In this document: piece by piece, positions 55,064-63,518 of the stretch
How the letters are laid out: the number at the start of each line of letters is the position of its first letter
Position numbering within the stretch: position 1 is the stretch's first letter
Assembly: GCF_017916455.1 (NCBI RefSeq)
Contig: NZ_JAFMSY010000005.1
Span: forward strand, 183,739-247,738
Origin: Nocardioides xinjiangensis
GTDB taxonomy: Bacteria > Actinomycetota > Actinomycetes > Propionibacteriales > Nocardioidaceae
Direction: 5' to 3'
Length of the DNA: 64,000 nucleotides
Notes under the pieces: model-generated
What the model was told of the DNA's origin: nothing
What the model saw: the letters and a program-made list of their open reading frames with translations, nothing else
Databases searched by the model: none
Position numbers and translations under genes: made by a program

Positions 55064-56073
55064 TGGGTCGACCGTTCACCCTGTTCACCGGCCAGTGGGT
55101 CGACCTGCCGCTGGAGGAGGTCGCCCGGCTCGCCGCCGAGTGGGGCTACGACGGGCTCGAGGTCGCCGTCTCCGGCGAGCACCTCGACGCGTGGCGCTGG
55201 GAGGACGACGACTACGTCGCGGAGCGGCTCGGCATCCTGGAGAAGCACGGCCTCCAGCTGCACGCGATCTCCAACCACCTCACCGGCCAGGCCATCTGCG
55301 ACGACCCGATCGACTTCCGGCACCAGGCGATCGTCCGCGAGCGCGTGTGGGGCGACGGCGACCCGGAGGGCGTGCGGCAGCGGGCCGCCGAGGAGATGAA
55401 GCTGACCGCCCGCCTCGCGCAGAAGCTCGGCGTCAAGACGGTCGTGGGCTTCACCGGCTCCTCCATCTGGCAGTACGTCGCGATGTTCCCGCCGGTGCCC
55501 GCCGAGCGGATCGAGGCGGGCTACCAGGACTTCGCCGACCGCTGGAACCCGATCCTCGACGTCTTCGACGAGTGCGGCGTGCGCTTCGCGCACGAGGTGC
55601 ACCCCTCCGAGATCGCCTACGACTACTGGACGACCCGCAGGGCGCTCGACGCGGTGGACAACCGGCCGGCGTTCGGCATCAACTGGGACCCCAGCCACAT
55701 GATGTGGCAGGGCATCGACCCCGTCGCGTTCATCACCGACTTCGCGGACCGGATCTACCACGTGGACTGCAAGGACACCCGGATGCGGATGGGCGGCGGC
55801 CGCAACGGCATCCTGTCCTCGCACCTGCCCTGGGACGACCCGCGGCGCGGCTGGACCTTCGTGTCCACCGGGCACGGCGACATCCCGTGGGAGGACTGCT
55901 TCCGCACACTCACCGCGATCGGCTACGACGGCCCCATCTCGGTCGAGTGGGAGGACGCCGGGATGGACCGGCTGCGTGGCGCCCCCGAGGCGCTGGCACG
56001 CCTGCGCGGGCTCGACTTCGACCCGCCGGCGCAGTCGTTCGACGCCGCCTTCAGCAAGCAGTCGGAGGGCTGA
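55063..56073 (+). CDS. Second sugar phosphate isomerase/epimerase (TIM barrel)
   Basis: A 336-residue TIM-barrel protein, only distantly similar to the first epimerase of the locus. It shows [66 protein letters not shown] (Glu, His), [17 protein letters not shown] (Asp, His), [12 protein letters not shown] and [13 protein letters not shown] (Glu). Metal-ligand positions are intact. Such proteins often follow a Gfo/Idh/MocA enzyme and act on 3-keto or inosose intermediates. It is coupled to the dehydrogenase gene by a 3-bp stop/start overlap. Confidence 0.85.
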   Translation: MGRPFTLFTGQWVDLPLEEVARLAAEWGYDGLEVAVSGEHLDAWRWEDDDYVAERLGILEKHGLQLHAISNHLTGQAICDDPIDFRHQAIVRERVWGDGDPEGVRQRAAEEMKLTARLAQKLGVKTVVGFTGSSIWQYVAMFPPVPAERIEAGYQDFADRWNPILDVFDECGVRFAHEVHPSEIAYDYWTTRRALDAVDNRPAFGINWDPSHMMWQGIDPVAFITDFADRIYHVDCKDTRMRMGGGRNGILSSHLPWDDPRRGWTFVSTGHGDIPWEDCFRTLTAIGYDGPISVEWEDAGMDRLRGAPEALARLRGLDFDPPAQSFDAAFSKQSEG

Positions 56074-56080
56074 GCGGGCC

Positions 56081-56086
56081 TACACT
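56081..56086 (+). promoter_or_regulatory. -10 box (TACACT) of a leaderless DUF1707 gene
   Basis: TACACT ends exactly 6 nt before the ATG at 56093; it lies only 8 nt after the isomerase stop, giving the gene its own promoter. Confidence 0.55.
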
Positions 56087-56092
56087 CCCCGC

Positions 56093-56941
56093 ATGAGGGG
56101 ATTCCGCGCCCGGGACGCGGACCGCGACCGCTGCGTCGAGGTCATCGAGGCGGCGTACGCCGACGGCCAGATCGGCGACGCCGACCGCGAGCTGCGCACC
56201 TCGCGCGCGCTGTCGGCAGAGACGCTCGACGAGCTCGAGACGCTCACGCGCGACCTGCAGCCGCCCCCGGGGCCCGCCGAGCCGGTCCGCGCCCCGGCCC
56301 CGTCGGGGCCCGTCCGGCCCCGACGCCCGGTCGCCGTGCTGGCGGCGCTCGGCGCCGCCGTCGTGGTCGTCGCCGCGGGAGCGGTTGGCCTGGCGGTGCT
56401 GTCCACCACCGACGACACGGGAGGGCAGCCGGCGGTCGAGGTCAGCGGTGAGGCGGTCCCGGTGCCGGACCCCGCCGTGGCAGGGGATCCTGCCGAGTTC
56501 GAGATGACCGCAGCAGGGGTGCGCCGCTTCCTCCGGGCCTACGAGCAGCAGTTCGGGACGCTCGACGCCTGGGACGTGGCCTTCTACCCCGACCGGGTCG
56601 GCGCCGACGTCCCGGTGCGGGGATCGCGCCCGCGCTTCGAGGCCTGGACGTGGGACGGCAGCTGGGAGCGCACGTCCGAGGCGCAGGCGATCCGCCCGAG
56701 CCACACCGGCGTCGTCGACCTGGGCCGCATCGGGCCGGACCGCCTGGTCGCCAACGTCCGCACCGCCGAGCGCACCCTCGGCGTCCAGCGCGGGACGTTC
56801 AGCCACGCGGTCCTGTGGCGCCACGACGAGGTGGGCCCGACGCTGAACATCCACGTGGGCAACACGTTCGGCGAGGGCGGCTACCTGCGCACGACCCTGG
56901 CCGGCGACCGGGTCGTGGCGCGCTTCCCCTACGACAGGTGA
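56093..56941 (+). CDS. DUF1707-type membrane protein, copy 1
   Basis: A 282-residue protein. The N-terminal DUF1707-like module (FRARDADRDRCVEVIEAAYADGQIGDADRELRTSRALSAETLDELETLTRDLQ) is followed by a Pro-rich linker, one membrane helix (about 81-104) and an external domain containing FLRAYEQQFGTLDAWDVAFYPDRV, WTWDGSWER and NVRTAERTLGVQRG. Function is unknown. The next gene encodes a clear paralogue in the same order of parts; both end in PYDR. The start chosen is the ATG behind the -10 box. Confidence 0.75.
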   Translation: MRGFRARDADRDRCVEVIEAAYADGQIGDADRELRTSRALSAETLDELETLTRDLQPPPGPAEPVRAPAPSGPVRPRRPVAVLAALGAAVVVVAAGAVGLAVLSTTDDTGGQPAVEVSGEAVPVPDPAVAGDPAEFEMTAAGVRRFLRAYEQQFGTLDAWDVAFYPDRVGADVPVRGSRPRFEAWTWDGSWERTSEAQAIRPSHTGVVDLGRIGPDRLVANVRTAERTLGVQRGTFSHAVLWRHDEVGPTLNIHVGNTFGEGGYLRTTLAGDRVVARFPYDR

Positions 56942-56951
56942 CAGGTCGCCC

Positions 56952-56957
56952 TAGACT
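56952..56957 (+). promoter_or_regulatory. -10 box (TAGACT) before DUF1707 copy 2
   Basis: TAGACT ends 8 nt before the ATG at 56966, so each duplicate carries a start-proximal promoter. Confidence 0.45.
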
Positions 56958-56965
56958 CGCGGGCC

Positions 56966-57832
56966 ATGAGCGGCTTCCGGGCGAGGGACGCGGACCGGGA
57001 CCGGTACGTCGAGGTCATCGAGACCGCTTTCGTCGACGGTCAGCTCGGCTCGGAGGACCGCGACCTGCGGGTCGCCCGCGCGCTGACCGCCGAGACGCTC
57101 GCAGAGCTCGACGCGCTGACCCGCGACCTGCAGAACCGACCCGACCCCCTCCTCGTCCGGCCGGCTCGCGCCCCGGCTGCGGCCCGTCCGCGCCCACCGG
57201 CGTCCGGCGACAGCGGTGCCGGCAAGCTCATCGGGGTCGCCGTGTCGGTGGTCGCCGGGCTCGTGTTCGTCGGCGCCGTCTCCTCGATGCACGACGCCCA
57301 GCGGGAGTGGGGCACGGACCCGGCCGTCGAGTGGGGCACGGACCACGCGGGCGTGCCGTGGCAGCAGGTCGAGGCGGTCGAGCACGCGCCCGGCTTCTCG
57401 ATGACGCCGCGTCACCTGCGTGAGCTCGTCGCCGCCTACGAGGAGCAGTTCGGCACGCGGGAGGCCTACGCCGTCGCGTTCTTCCCCCGGCGCGTCACCG
57501 TCCAGGTTCCAGTGGCGGGCGACCGGGCGCTGTCCGAGCGCTGGACCTGGGACGGTGTGTGGAGCCAGGACGCGGACGCGGTCGAGGCCGACCCGGCCCG
57601 CCTGCGCGTCGACGTCGGCGCCGTCGACGCACACCGGCTGGTCGACAACATCGCCATCGCCAGGCGCGCCCTGGGGGTGGAGCGCGGGCGCTTCACGCAC
57701 GCGCTGCTGACCCGGCGCGGAGCGGAGCCGGCCGAGATCGCCATCCACGTCGGCAACGAGCTCGACGAGTCGGGCCACCTCAGCACGACCCCGGCGGGAG
57801 AGATTCTGCGCCGCCGGCCCTACGACAGGTGA
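56966..57832 (+). CDS. DUF1707-type membrane protein, copy 2
   Basis: A 288-residue paralogue of the preceding protein: FRARDADRDRYVEVIETAFVDGQLGSEDRDLRVARALTAETLAELDALTRDLQ, linker, membrane helix (about 76-98) and external domain with LVAAYEEQFGTREAYAVAFFPRRV, WTWDGVWSQ and NIAIARRALGVERGRF. The pair is a tandem duplication that has diverged mostly in the linker and membrane segment. No partner or ligand is evident. Confidence 0.75.
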   Translation: MSGFRARDADRDRYVEVIETAFVDGQLGSEDRDLRVARALTAETLAELDALTRDLQNRPDPLLVRPARAPAAARPRPPASGDSGAGKLIGVAVSVVAGLVFVGAVSSMHDAQREWGTDPAVEWGTDHAGVPWQQVEAVEHAPGFSMTPRHLRELVAAYEEQFGTREAYAVAFFPRRVTVQVPVAGDRALSERWTWDGVWSQDADAVEADPARLRVDVGAVDAHRLVDNIAIARRALGVERGRFTHALLTRRGAEPAEIAIHVGNELDESGHLSTTPAGEILRRRPYDR

Positions 57833-57880
57833 CGGATCCCACCTGGGGCGGACCGCTCCGGAGGGCCTGGCTGCGGCACG

Positions 57881-58927
57881 ATGAGCGCCATGAGTGCTGC
57901 CAAGACGAACGCCGGCAACTTCTTCGAGGACTTCGCCGTCGGGCAGGTCATCGACCACGCCACCCCGCGCACCGTGACAGAGGGGGACCGCGCGCTCTAC
58001 GGCGCGCTCTACCCCACCCGGTTCGCGGTCGGGTCGTCGGCTGAGTTCGCCGCGTCGGTCGGTCTCGCGCCGCACCCGGTCGAGGAGCTAGTGGGCTTCC
58101 ACGTCGCGTTCGGCAAGACCGTCCCGGACGTGTCGCTGAACGCGGTCGCCAACCTCGGCTACGCCGAGTGCCGCTTCCACGTGCCGGTGGTCCCCGGCGA
58201 CACCCTCCGCACCCGGTCGGAGGTCATCGGGCTCAAGCAGAACTCCAACGGCAGGACCGGCGTGGTCTGGGTGCGGTCCACCGCGACCAACCAGCGCGGC
58301 GAGGTCGTCGTCGACTGGGCCCGCTGGGTCATGGTGCACAAGCGCTCCGCGGACTCGCCGGCGCCGGAGACGGTCGTGCCCGAGCTCGCGCCGGTCGTCG
58401 CGGCCGAGGACCTCGTCGTGCCGTCCGGCCTCGACTTCACGGCGTACGACGTCGCGGCCGCCGGCGCGCCGCACCGCCTGGGCGACTACGAGGTGGGGGA
58501 GCGGATCGACCACGTCGACGGCGTGACGCTCACCGACGCCGAGCACATGATGGCCACCCGGCTGTGGCAGAACACCGCCAAGGTGCACTTCGACACCGGG
58601 GCCCGCCCCGACGGCCGCCGGCTCGTCTACGGCGGCCACGTCATCTCCCTCGCCCGGGCGCTGTCCTTCAACGGGCTCGCGAACGCGCAGCTGGTTGCCG
58701 CCATCAACGCCGGCGCCCACGTCGCCCCGGCGTTCGCCGGCGACACCGTCCACGCGTGGTCGGAGGTCCTCGACGCGGCCGCTCTCGACGCGCCGGGGGT
58801 CGGTGCGCTGCGGCTCCGGCTGGTGGCGACGCGGGGCCGCGACGAGTCCATGACGCTGCGCGAGGAGGGGGCGTACGTCGACGGGGTGCTGCTCGACCTC
58901 GACTACTGGGCGCTCGTGCCCCGCTGA
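57881..58927 (+). CDS. MaoC-type dehydratase (double hot-dog), mesaconyl/beta-methylmalyl-CoA dehydratase-like
   Basis: A 348-residue protein with two hot-dog repeats. The first starts NFFEDFAVGQVIDHATPRTVTEGDRALYGALYPTRF, and the second DYEVGERIDHVDGVTLTDAEHMMATRLWQNTAKVHFD. The hydratase-type motif (D/E...H) is seen in EGDRALY and in DAEHMMATR...NTAKVHFD. Length and the LYPTRFAVGSS segment resemble beta-methylmalyl-CoA dehydratases of the ethylmalonyl-CoA or methylaspartate routes, but no other gene of those pathways is nearby. Start ATG 57881; a second ATG nine bases later is possible. Confidence 0.8.
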   Translation: MSAMSAAKTNAGNFFEDFAVGQVIDHATPRTVTEGDRALYGALYPTRFAVGSSAEFAASVGLAPHPVEELVGFHVAFGKTVPDVSLNAVANLGYAECRFHVPVVPGDTLRTRSEVIGLKQNSNGRTGVVWVRSTATNQRGEVVVDWARWVMVHKRSADSPAPETVVPELAPVVAAEDLVVPSGLDFTAYDVAAAGAPHRLGDYEVGERIDHVDGVTLTDAEHMMATRLWQNTAKVHFDTGARPDGRRLVYGGHVISLARALSFNGLANAQLVAAINAGAHVAPAFAGDTVHAWSEVLDAAALDAPGVGALRLRLVATRGRDESMTLREEGAYVDGVLLDLDYWALVPR

Positions 58928-58950
58928 GGCCCGCCGGTCGGCTCCGCCCG

Positions 58951-60120
58951 TCAGCTCCGCCCGGTCAGTCGTCGGACGGCGCGCCGCACGGCGGACCGCG
59001 GGGCGGACTCCTGCGCCGGGTCGGCGCGGGTCACCGCCGGGGGCCGGCGCGGCGACGTGCGCGTCTCTAGGTCGGCCGCGATGGCGTCGAGCGCGTCGTC
59101 GAGCGAGTCCGGCGCGGGCCTGTCGAGCCGCGCCAGGACGGCGGTGGCGGCCGAGCGCACCTCGTCGTCGTCCACCTCGTCCGGCGTCCGTCCCTCCCGG
59201 GGGGCGGCGGGCAGCAGGTCGTCGAGGTCGCCGACCACGTCGTAGGAGCGCCTGCGCAGGTCGGCCACGATCCCGTCGGCGCGTGCGCGCACCCAGGCGG
59301 CGTGCTCGCCGGGGAGCACGAACGGCTCCGGCCGGGCGCTGCCGGCCAGCACGTCGCGGGCGAAGCGACCCTTGGCGTAGCGGGTGAGCTCGAGCGTCCG
59401 GCGCTGGCGGGGGATCCGCGCGTTGACCCGGCGCAGCAGCTCGGCCTCGACGATGCCGAGCGAGTCGTTGGGCAGTCGCGGGTCGGTCGAGAGGTCGTCG
59501 ACGTCGACGTCGAGCACGTGGGCGGCTCGTCGCCAGAGCTCGTCGCGCGGGGCGCCCGGGGGCGGCACCGTCACGACGTGGACGCGCTCGGGGGGCAGTC
59601 CGACCGTCCAGCGGTCGAGGATCGCGGGGACGTCCTGGTAGCGCCAGAACTTCCGGTCCGCGGCGCCGTCGCGGACGGCGTCGAGGAACGCGCCGTAGGG
59701 CTGGCGGGCGCCCTGCTTGACGCGTTGCTGCCACGCCGAGGGCAGGACCCGCGCGAGGTCGCGCACGGTGAGCACGAGGTGGACCTCGTCGGCCGCACCC
59801 GACACCTCGGCCAGCGCGCGCCGGGCCGCCTCGGGTGGGGAGTCGGAGAAGTGCTCGTGGCTGATGAGCACGTCGTCGTGCCACTTGCCCGCCTGCTCGA
59901 GCATCCGCTGCCACGCGCCCCGCTCCTCCGTCGAGAGCCTGCCGACGAGGGCGTCCATGCCCTTGACGACCGCTGCGGCGAGGAAGTGCTCGCGCATGAC
60001 CGCGCCCGGCAGCAGCAGCCCTCGGTGGCGCAGGGTCTCGTGGTGCTGCCACCACAGGTCGTGCAGGTACGTCGTGCCCGACTTCGCGGTGCCGACGTGG
60101 AGGAACACGCGTCGGGCCAT
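58951..60120 (-). CDS. Sulfotransferase-like protein, paralogue
   Basis: A 389-residue protein sharing the layout of the 42040-43107 product: RVFLHVGTAKSGTTYLHDLWWQ (PAPS 5'-phosphate loop), LPGAVMREHFLAAAVV, VLISHEHFSD, EVHLVLTVRDLARVLPSAWQQRVKQG and VHVVTVPPPGAPRDELWRR. It has an extra ~60-residue Arg/Asp-rich tail. TAGGGT ends 6 nt before the ATG on the minus strand, so the mRNA is leaderless. A divergent methyltransferase gene starts 48 bp away. Confidence 0.75.
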   Translation of the reverse strand: MARRVFLHVGTAKSGTTYLHDLWWQHHETLRHRGLLLPGAVMREHFLAAAVVKGMDALVGRLSTEERGAWQRMLEQAGKWHDDVLISHEHFSDSPPEAARRALAEVSGAADEVHLVLTVRDLARVLPSAWQQRVKQGARQPYGAFLDAVRDGAADRKFWRYQDVPAILDRWTVGLPPERVHVVTVPPPGAPRDELWRRAAHVLDVDVDDLSTDPRLPNDSLGIVEAELLRRVNARIPRQRRTLELTRYAKGRFARDVLAGSARPEPFVLPGEHAAWVRARADGIVADLRRRSYDVVGDLDDLLPAAPREGRTPDEVDDDEVRSAATAVLARLDRPAPDSLDDALDAIAADLETRTSPRRPPAVTRADPAQESAPRSAVRRAVRRLTGRS

Positions 60121-60126
60121 GCGGCG

Positions 60127-60162
60127 ACCCTATCGCCGGCGCCCACGCCGGGGCGGCAGACT
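60127..60162. promoter_or_regulatory. Back-to-back leaderless promoters
   Basis: TAGGGT on the minus strand (60127-60132) lies 6 nt before the sulfotransferase-like ATG. CAGACT on the plus strand (60157-60162) lies 6 nt before the methyltransferase GTG at 60169. Confidence 0.5.
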
Positions 60163-60168
60163 CCTCCC

Positions 60169-60993
60169 GTGGCCTGGGATCGCGAACTCTCCTACGACGT
60201 GTCCCCCCGCGTGCAGGCGGCGTTCGAGGCCCGGCTCGACGAGAGCCTCGGCCCCCGTGACCCGTCGCTGCTGCTCCAGGTGGTCCGTGAGCTCGACCTT
60301 CCTCCCGACAGCCGTGCCGTGGACGTCGGGTGCGGGGTGGGCACGTACGCCGTGCGCCTGGCCATGCACTTCGGCCTCCGGGTGCTCGGGATCGACCCGG
60401 TCCAGCGCCACCTGGACGCCGCCCGGGCCGCGCGGCGCGACCTGGTCCCCGACATCGCCTCGCGCCTGTCGTTCGAGCGCGCCGCGGCCACGGACGTCCC
60501 GGTCCCCGACTCATCGGTGGACCTCGTCTGGTGCCGCGACGTGATGACCCACGTCGAGCGCCCCGACCAGGCCTACGCGGAGTTCGCCCGCGTGCTGAGA
60601 CCGGGCGGCCACGTCGTGGCGTACCAGCCGGTGGTCACCGACCTCCTCGCCCCCGAGGACGCGGAGCGGCTGCTCGAGGTGAGGGGCGTGGTGCCGTCGT
60701 CGGCCGACCCGGGCGTCCTCGACGCGGCGATCGCCGACTCGGGCCTCGAGGTGGTCGAGACGTTCGACCTCGCGAGCGAGTGGGCCGAGTGGTCGCAGGA
60801 GCAGGACGGCGTCGCGGGTCGTGCGCTCCTCCGCCTGGCCCGTCTGCTGCGCGAGCCCGACCGCTACCGGTCCGAGCTCGGCGACGCGGCGTACGACGCG
60901 ATGCTGGGGGCGTCTCGCTGGGAGGTGCACCGGATGACGGGCGGCCTGGCCGACCGCGTCGACGTGCTGCGCAAGCCATGGCCGCGCGGGTAA
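60169..60993 (+). CDS. Class I SAM-dependent methyltransferase
   Basis: A 274-residue methyltransferase. Motif I is AVDVGCGVGTYAVRLAMHFG near residue 50, followed by GIDPVQRHLDAARAARR (motif II), ATDVPVPDSSVDLVWCRDVMTHVERPDQAYAEFARVLRPGGHVVAYQP (motifs III-V). This matches the Methyltransf_11 fold. The target is unknown. The GTG start is chosen because CAGACT stands 6 nt upstream and the frame upstream is a shadow of the sulfotransferase-like gene. Its divergent pairing with that gene parallels the LicD-methyltransferase/sulfotransferase cluster. Confidence 0.8.
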   Translation: MAWDRELSYDVSPRVQAAFEARLDESLGPRDPSLLLQVVRELDLPPDSRAVDVGCGVGTYAVRLAMHFGLRVLGIDPVQRHLDAARAARRDLVPDIASRLSFERAAATDVPVPDSSVDLVWCRDVMTHVERPDQAYAEFARVLRPGGHVVAYQPVVTDLLAPEDAERLLEVRGVVPSSADPGVLDAAIADSGLEVVETFDLASEWAEWSQEQDGVAGRALLRLARLLREPDRYRSELGDAAYDAMLGASRWEVHRMTGGLADRVDVLRKPWPRG

Positions 60994-61058
60994 TCCCCTC
61001 GACCCGGCCCGACCGCTTTGGCAGGGTGGTGGCTCCGACCCTCACCAAGGAGGAGCCC

Positions 61059-61244
61059 ATGGCCGACAAGGACGCCAACGCCGACCTCAAGGCGAAGATG
61101 CGCGAGGCCCTCGATCGCAAGAAGGGCCACCACCATCCCGACGACAGCGCAGCGGCGCGCGAGAAGGCCCACGGCTCGGAGGTCGGCGACCGCAACGTCG
61201 CCAAGCCGATGCACCGCCGCAAGTCCGGCGGGGGCGGCGTCTGA
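61059..61244 (+). CDS. Small charged protein (DUF5302-like)
   Basis: A 61-residue very hydrophilic protein: MADKDANADLKAKMREALDRKK, then a short His run, DSAAAREKAHGSEVG and a basic MHRRKSGGGG end. AAGGAGGA (61047-61054) directly precedes the ATG. It resembles small actinobacterial proteins listed as DUF5302, with a conserved EALDRK and the final HRRKSG. Function is unknown; a nucleic-acid or chaperone-like role would be guesswork. Confidence 0.7.
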   Translation: MADKDANADLKAKMREALDRKKGHHHPDDSAAAREKAHGSEVGDRNVAKPMHRRKSGGGGV

Positions 61245-61334
61245 CGCTGTCGGTCGACACGTCCCACCCGTGACGGCGGGCCGCGTGAGGGACGTCATGG
61301 TGAGCGGCGTGGCGGGCCGGCCGGTCGTGCGTGG

Positions 61335-61340
61335 CAGACT
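61335..61340 (+). promoter_or_regulatory. -10-like box (CAGACT) of the phosphatase operon
   Basis: CAGACT ends 6 nt before the ATG at 61347, the same arrangement as at 60157. Confidence 0.4.
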
Positions 61341-61346
61341 CGCGGC

Positions 61347-61928
61347 ATGTCCTCCGGCGGCCCCGACTCCTCTGGTCCCGAGCTCTGGATCGTCCGTCAC
61401 GGCGAGACGGAGTGGAGCCGCGACGGACGGCACACCTCGACCACCGACCTGCCGCTGACCGAGGCCGGTGAGCAGGCCGCCACCTCGCTCGCGCCGCGGC
61501 TGGCCGAGGTGGCGTTCGACCTCGTCCTGACCAGCCCGCGCCAGCGCGCCCGACGTACCGCCGAGCTCGCCGGCTTCGCCGACGCGCAGCTCGACGAGGA
61601 CCTCGTCGAGTGGGCCTACGGCGACTACGAGGGCGTCACGACGGCCGAGATCCGCGAGCAGGTGCCCGGCTGGACGGTGTGGAGCCACCCGTCGCCCGGT
61701 GGCGAGACGGCCGAGCAGGTGTCCGCACGGCTCGACCGCGTGGTGGCCCGGGCGCGCAAGCACGACCGGACGCTGGTGTTCGCCCATGGCCACTCGCTGC
61801 GGGTGCTGACGGCGCGGTGGCTGGAGCAGCCCGCCGAGGAGGGCCGGTTCTTCAAGCTCGACACCTCGACGATCTCGGTCCTCGGCTACGAGCGCGAGCA
61901 CCCGGCGCTGCTGCGGTGGAACAGCTGA
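61347..61928 (+). CDS. Histidine phosphatase family protein
   Basis: A 193-residue phosphatase of the phosphoglycerate mutase-like superfamily. The catalytic phospho-histidine lies in WIVRHGETEWSRDGRH, a second Arg in TSPRQRARRTAELAG, the acid residue in EDLVEWAYGDYEGVTTAEI, and the second His in LVFAHGHSLRVLTARWL. The substrate is not identifiable. GTG of the next gene follows 1 nt after the stop, so this starts a three-gene operon. Confidence 0.88.
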   Translation: MSSGGPDSSGPELWIVRHGETEWSRDGRHTSTTDLPLTEAGEQAATSLAPRLAEVAFDLVLTSPRQRARRTAELAGFADAQLDEDLVEWAYGDYEGVTTAEIREQVPGWTVWSHPSPGGETAEQVSARLDRVVARARKHDRTLVFAHGHSLRVLTARWLEQPAEEGRFFKLDTSTISVLGYEREHPALLRWNS

Positions 61929-61929
61929 C

Positions 61930-62775
61930 GTGCGCATCGACCTCCACACGCACTCCTCCGCCAGCGACGGCACCGACACCCCGGGCGACCTGGTGCGCGA
62001 GGCGGCTGCCGCCGGGCTCGACGTCGTCGCGCTCACCGACCACGACGCCATGTCCGGGTGGGCCGAGGCGCAGCGGGCGGCGGACGAGGCCGGCATCACG
62101 CTCGTCCCGGGCCTCGAGATCAGCACGACGTTCCGCCACCGGGGGGTCCACCTCCTCGGCTACCTGCCGGATCCGGCGTACCCTCCGCTCGTCGCCGTCC
62201 TCGACCGCATCCTCGCGGGCCGCACCGCACGCACGCCCGCGATGGTGGCCGCGCTGCAGGCACGCGGCATCGCGATCACCGAGGACGACGTACGCCGGGA
62301 GGCGGGTGGCTCCGTCGCGGCCGGTCGCCCGCACGTCGCCGACGCGCTGGTGCGCATGGGGATCGTCGCCGACCGCACCGAGGCGTTCCACGTGCTGCTG
62401 AACCCGGGCCGCCCCGGCTACGTCGACCGCTACGCGGTGCCGCTGGAGGAGATGATCCCGATCCTCGCCGCCGCCGGGGGCGTCGCCGTCATCGCCCATC
62501 CGTGGGGCCGCAGCGGCGGCAGCGTGCTCGACGAGGCCGCCCTCGCCTCGTTGAAGGAGCTCGGGCTCGCCGGGATCGAGGTGGACCACCAGGACCACAG
62601 CCCTGCGTTCCGCGCGCGCCTGCGGTCCATCGCCACGGACCTCGACCTCGTCGTGACGGGGAGCAGCGACCACCACGGCCTCGGCAAGGTCGGCCACGAC
62701 CTCGGAGTGAACACGACGGACCCCGAGCAGTACGAGCGGCTGCTGTCCCTCGCCGGCCGGCCGCTCGGCGGCTGA
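61930..62775 (+). CDS. PHP-domain phosphoesterase (RNase AM/YciV-like)
   Basis: A 281-residue metal-dependent phosphoesterase. The PHP metal ligands appear in RIDLHTHSSASDG, VVALTDHDAMSGW, VPGLEISTTF, AVIAHPWGR and VTGSSDHHG, giving the full set for a trinuclear site. E. coli YciV and relatives release nucleotides from 5' ends of RNA or hydrolyse 3',5'-bisphosphates. GTG start; flanked closely by genes on both sides. Confidence 0.88.
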   Translation: MRIDLHTHSSASDGTDTPGDLVREAAAAGLDVVALTDHDAMSGWAEAQRAADEAGITLVPGLEISTTFRHRGVHLLGYLPDPAYPPLVAVLDRILAGRTARTPAMVAALQARGIAITEDDVRREAGGSVAAGRPHVADALVRMGIVADRTEAFHVLLNPGRPGYVDRYAVPLEEMIPILAAAGGVAVIAHPWGRSGGSVLDEAALASLKELGLAGIEVDHQDHSPAFRARLRSIATDLDLVVTGSSDHHGLGKVGHDLGVNTTDPEQYERLLSLAGRPLGG

Positions 62776-62776
62776 C

Positions 62777-63316
62777 GTGCCCGACCGGATCCTCGTCTAC
62801 GGCGTGACGGGGAGCGGCAAGAGCACCGCGGCGCTCGCCATCGGTGCCCGCACCGGTCTGCCGGTGACCCTCGTCGACGAGCTGACCTGGCTGCCGGGCT
62901 GGGTGCCGGTCGAGCAACCGGTGCAGCGCGAGGTGTTCACCGAGATCGTGGCAGGGGAGCGGTGGGTGCTCGACTCGGCGTACGGCGCGTGGGTGGACGT
63001 CGTGCTACCGCGGGTGCAGCTGGTGGTCGGCCTCGATTACCCCCGCTGGCTCTCGCTGGGCAGGTTGGTCCGCCGAACCGTCACGGGCGCCGTCACCCGC
63101 GAGCCACGCTGCAACGGCAACGTCGAGTCCTGGCGCAACATGCTCGGCCGGCGATCCATCATCCGGTGGCACTTCCAGTCCTTCGCGCGCAAGCGCACCC
63201 GGATGCGGGCGTGGGCGGCCTCGGCGGACGGGCCCGAGGTGCTGCTGTTCCGTCGTCCGCGCGAGCTCGAGGCGTGGTTGGCCTCGCTGGGGGACGAGCG
63301 TCCGGTGGCCGAGTAG
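62777..63316 (+). CDS. P-loop kinase-like protein (adenylate kinase/FlaR type)
   Basis: A 179-residue P-loop protein: RILVYGVTGSGKSTAALAIGARTG (Walker A), LVDELTWLPGW, ERWVLDSAYGAWVDVVLPRVQLVVGLDYPR (Walker B region) and a basic lid RKRTRMRAW. The pattern resembles DNA topology modulation protein FlaR and similar small kinases. Substrate unknown. The GTG starts 1 nt after the PHP stop. Confidence 0.78.
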   Translation: MPDRILVYGVTGSGKSTAALAIGARTGLPVTLVDELTWLPGWVPVEQPVQREVFTEIVAGERWVLDSAYGAWVDVVLPRVQLVVGLDYPRWLSLGRLVRRTVTGAVTREPRCNGNVESWRNMLGRRSIIRWHFQSFARKRTRMRAWAASADGPEVLLFRRPRELEAWLASLGDERPVAE

Positions 63317-63518
63317 GCGCGCGTCGCGGCAGTGCCTGCCGTCGCCGTCACCCGCCGGTTCAGTGAGGGAGGGTGTGGGTACCCGTCGCGGCCACGACGC
63401 CCGGCGTGCCGCGCACGGACCGAACACGCTGACAGACACGTGCTGCTGTTCGAAAAGAGTTCTCCACAGATGTGTTCGGGCAGGCCAGGATGTCGGTGGG
63501 GTCTGGGAGACTGGACGC

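Noticed and set aside
63450..63475. SOS box before the second DUF222 gene
   Set aside because: TCGAAA and GTTCTC halves are 3 bp apart and mismatched, so spacing and sequence do not meet the TCGAAC-N4-GTTCGA rule.
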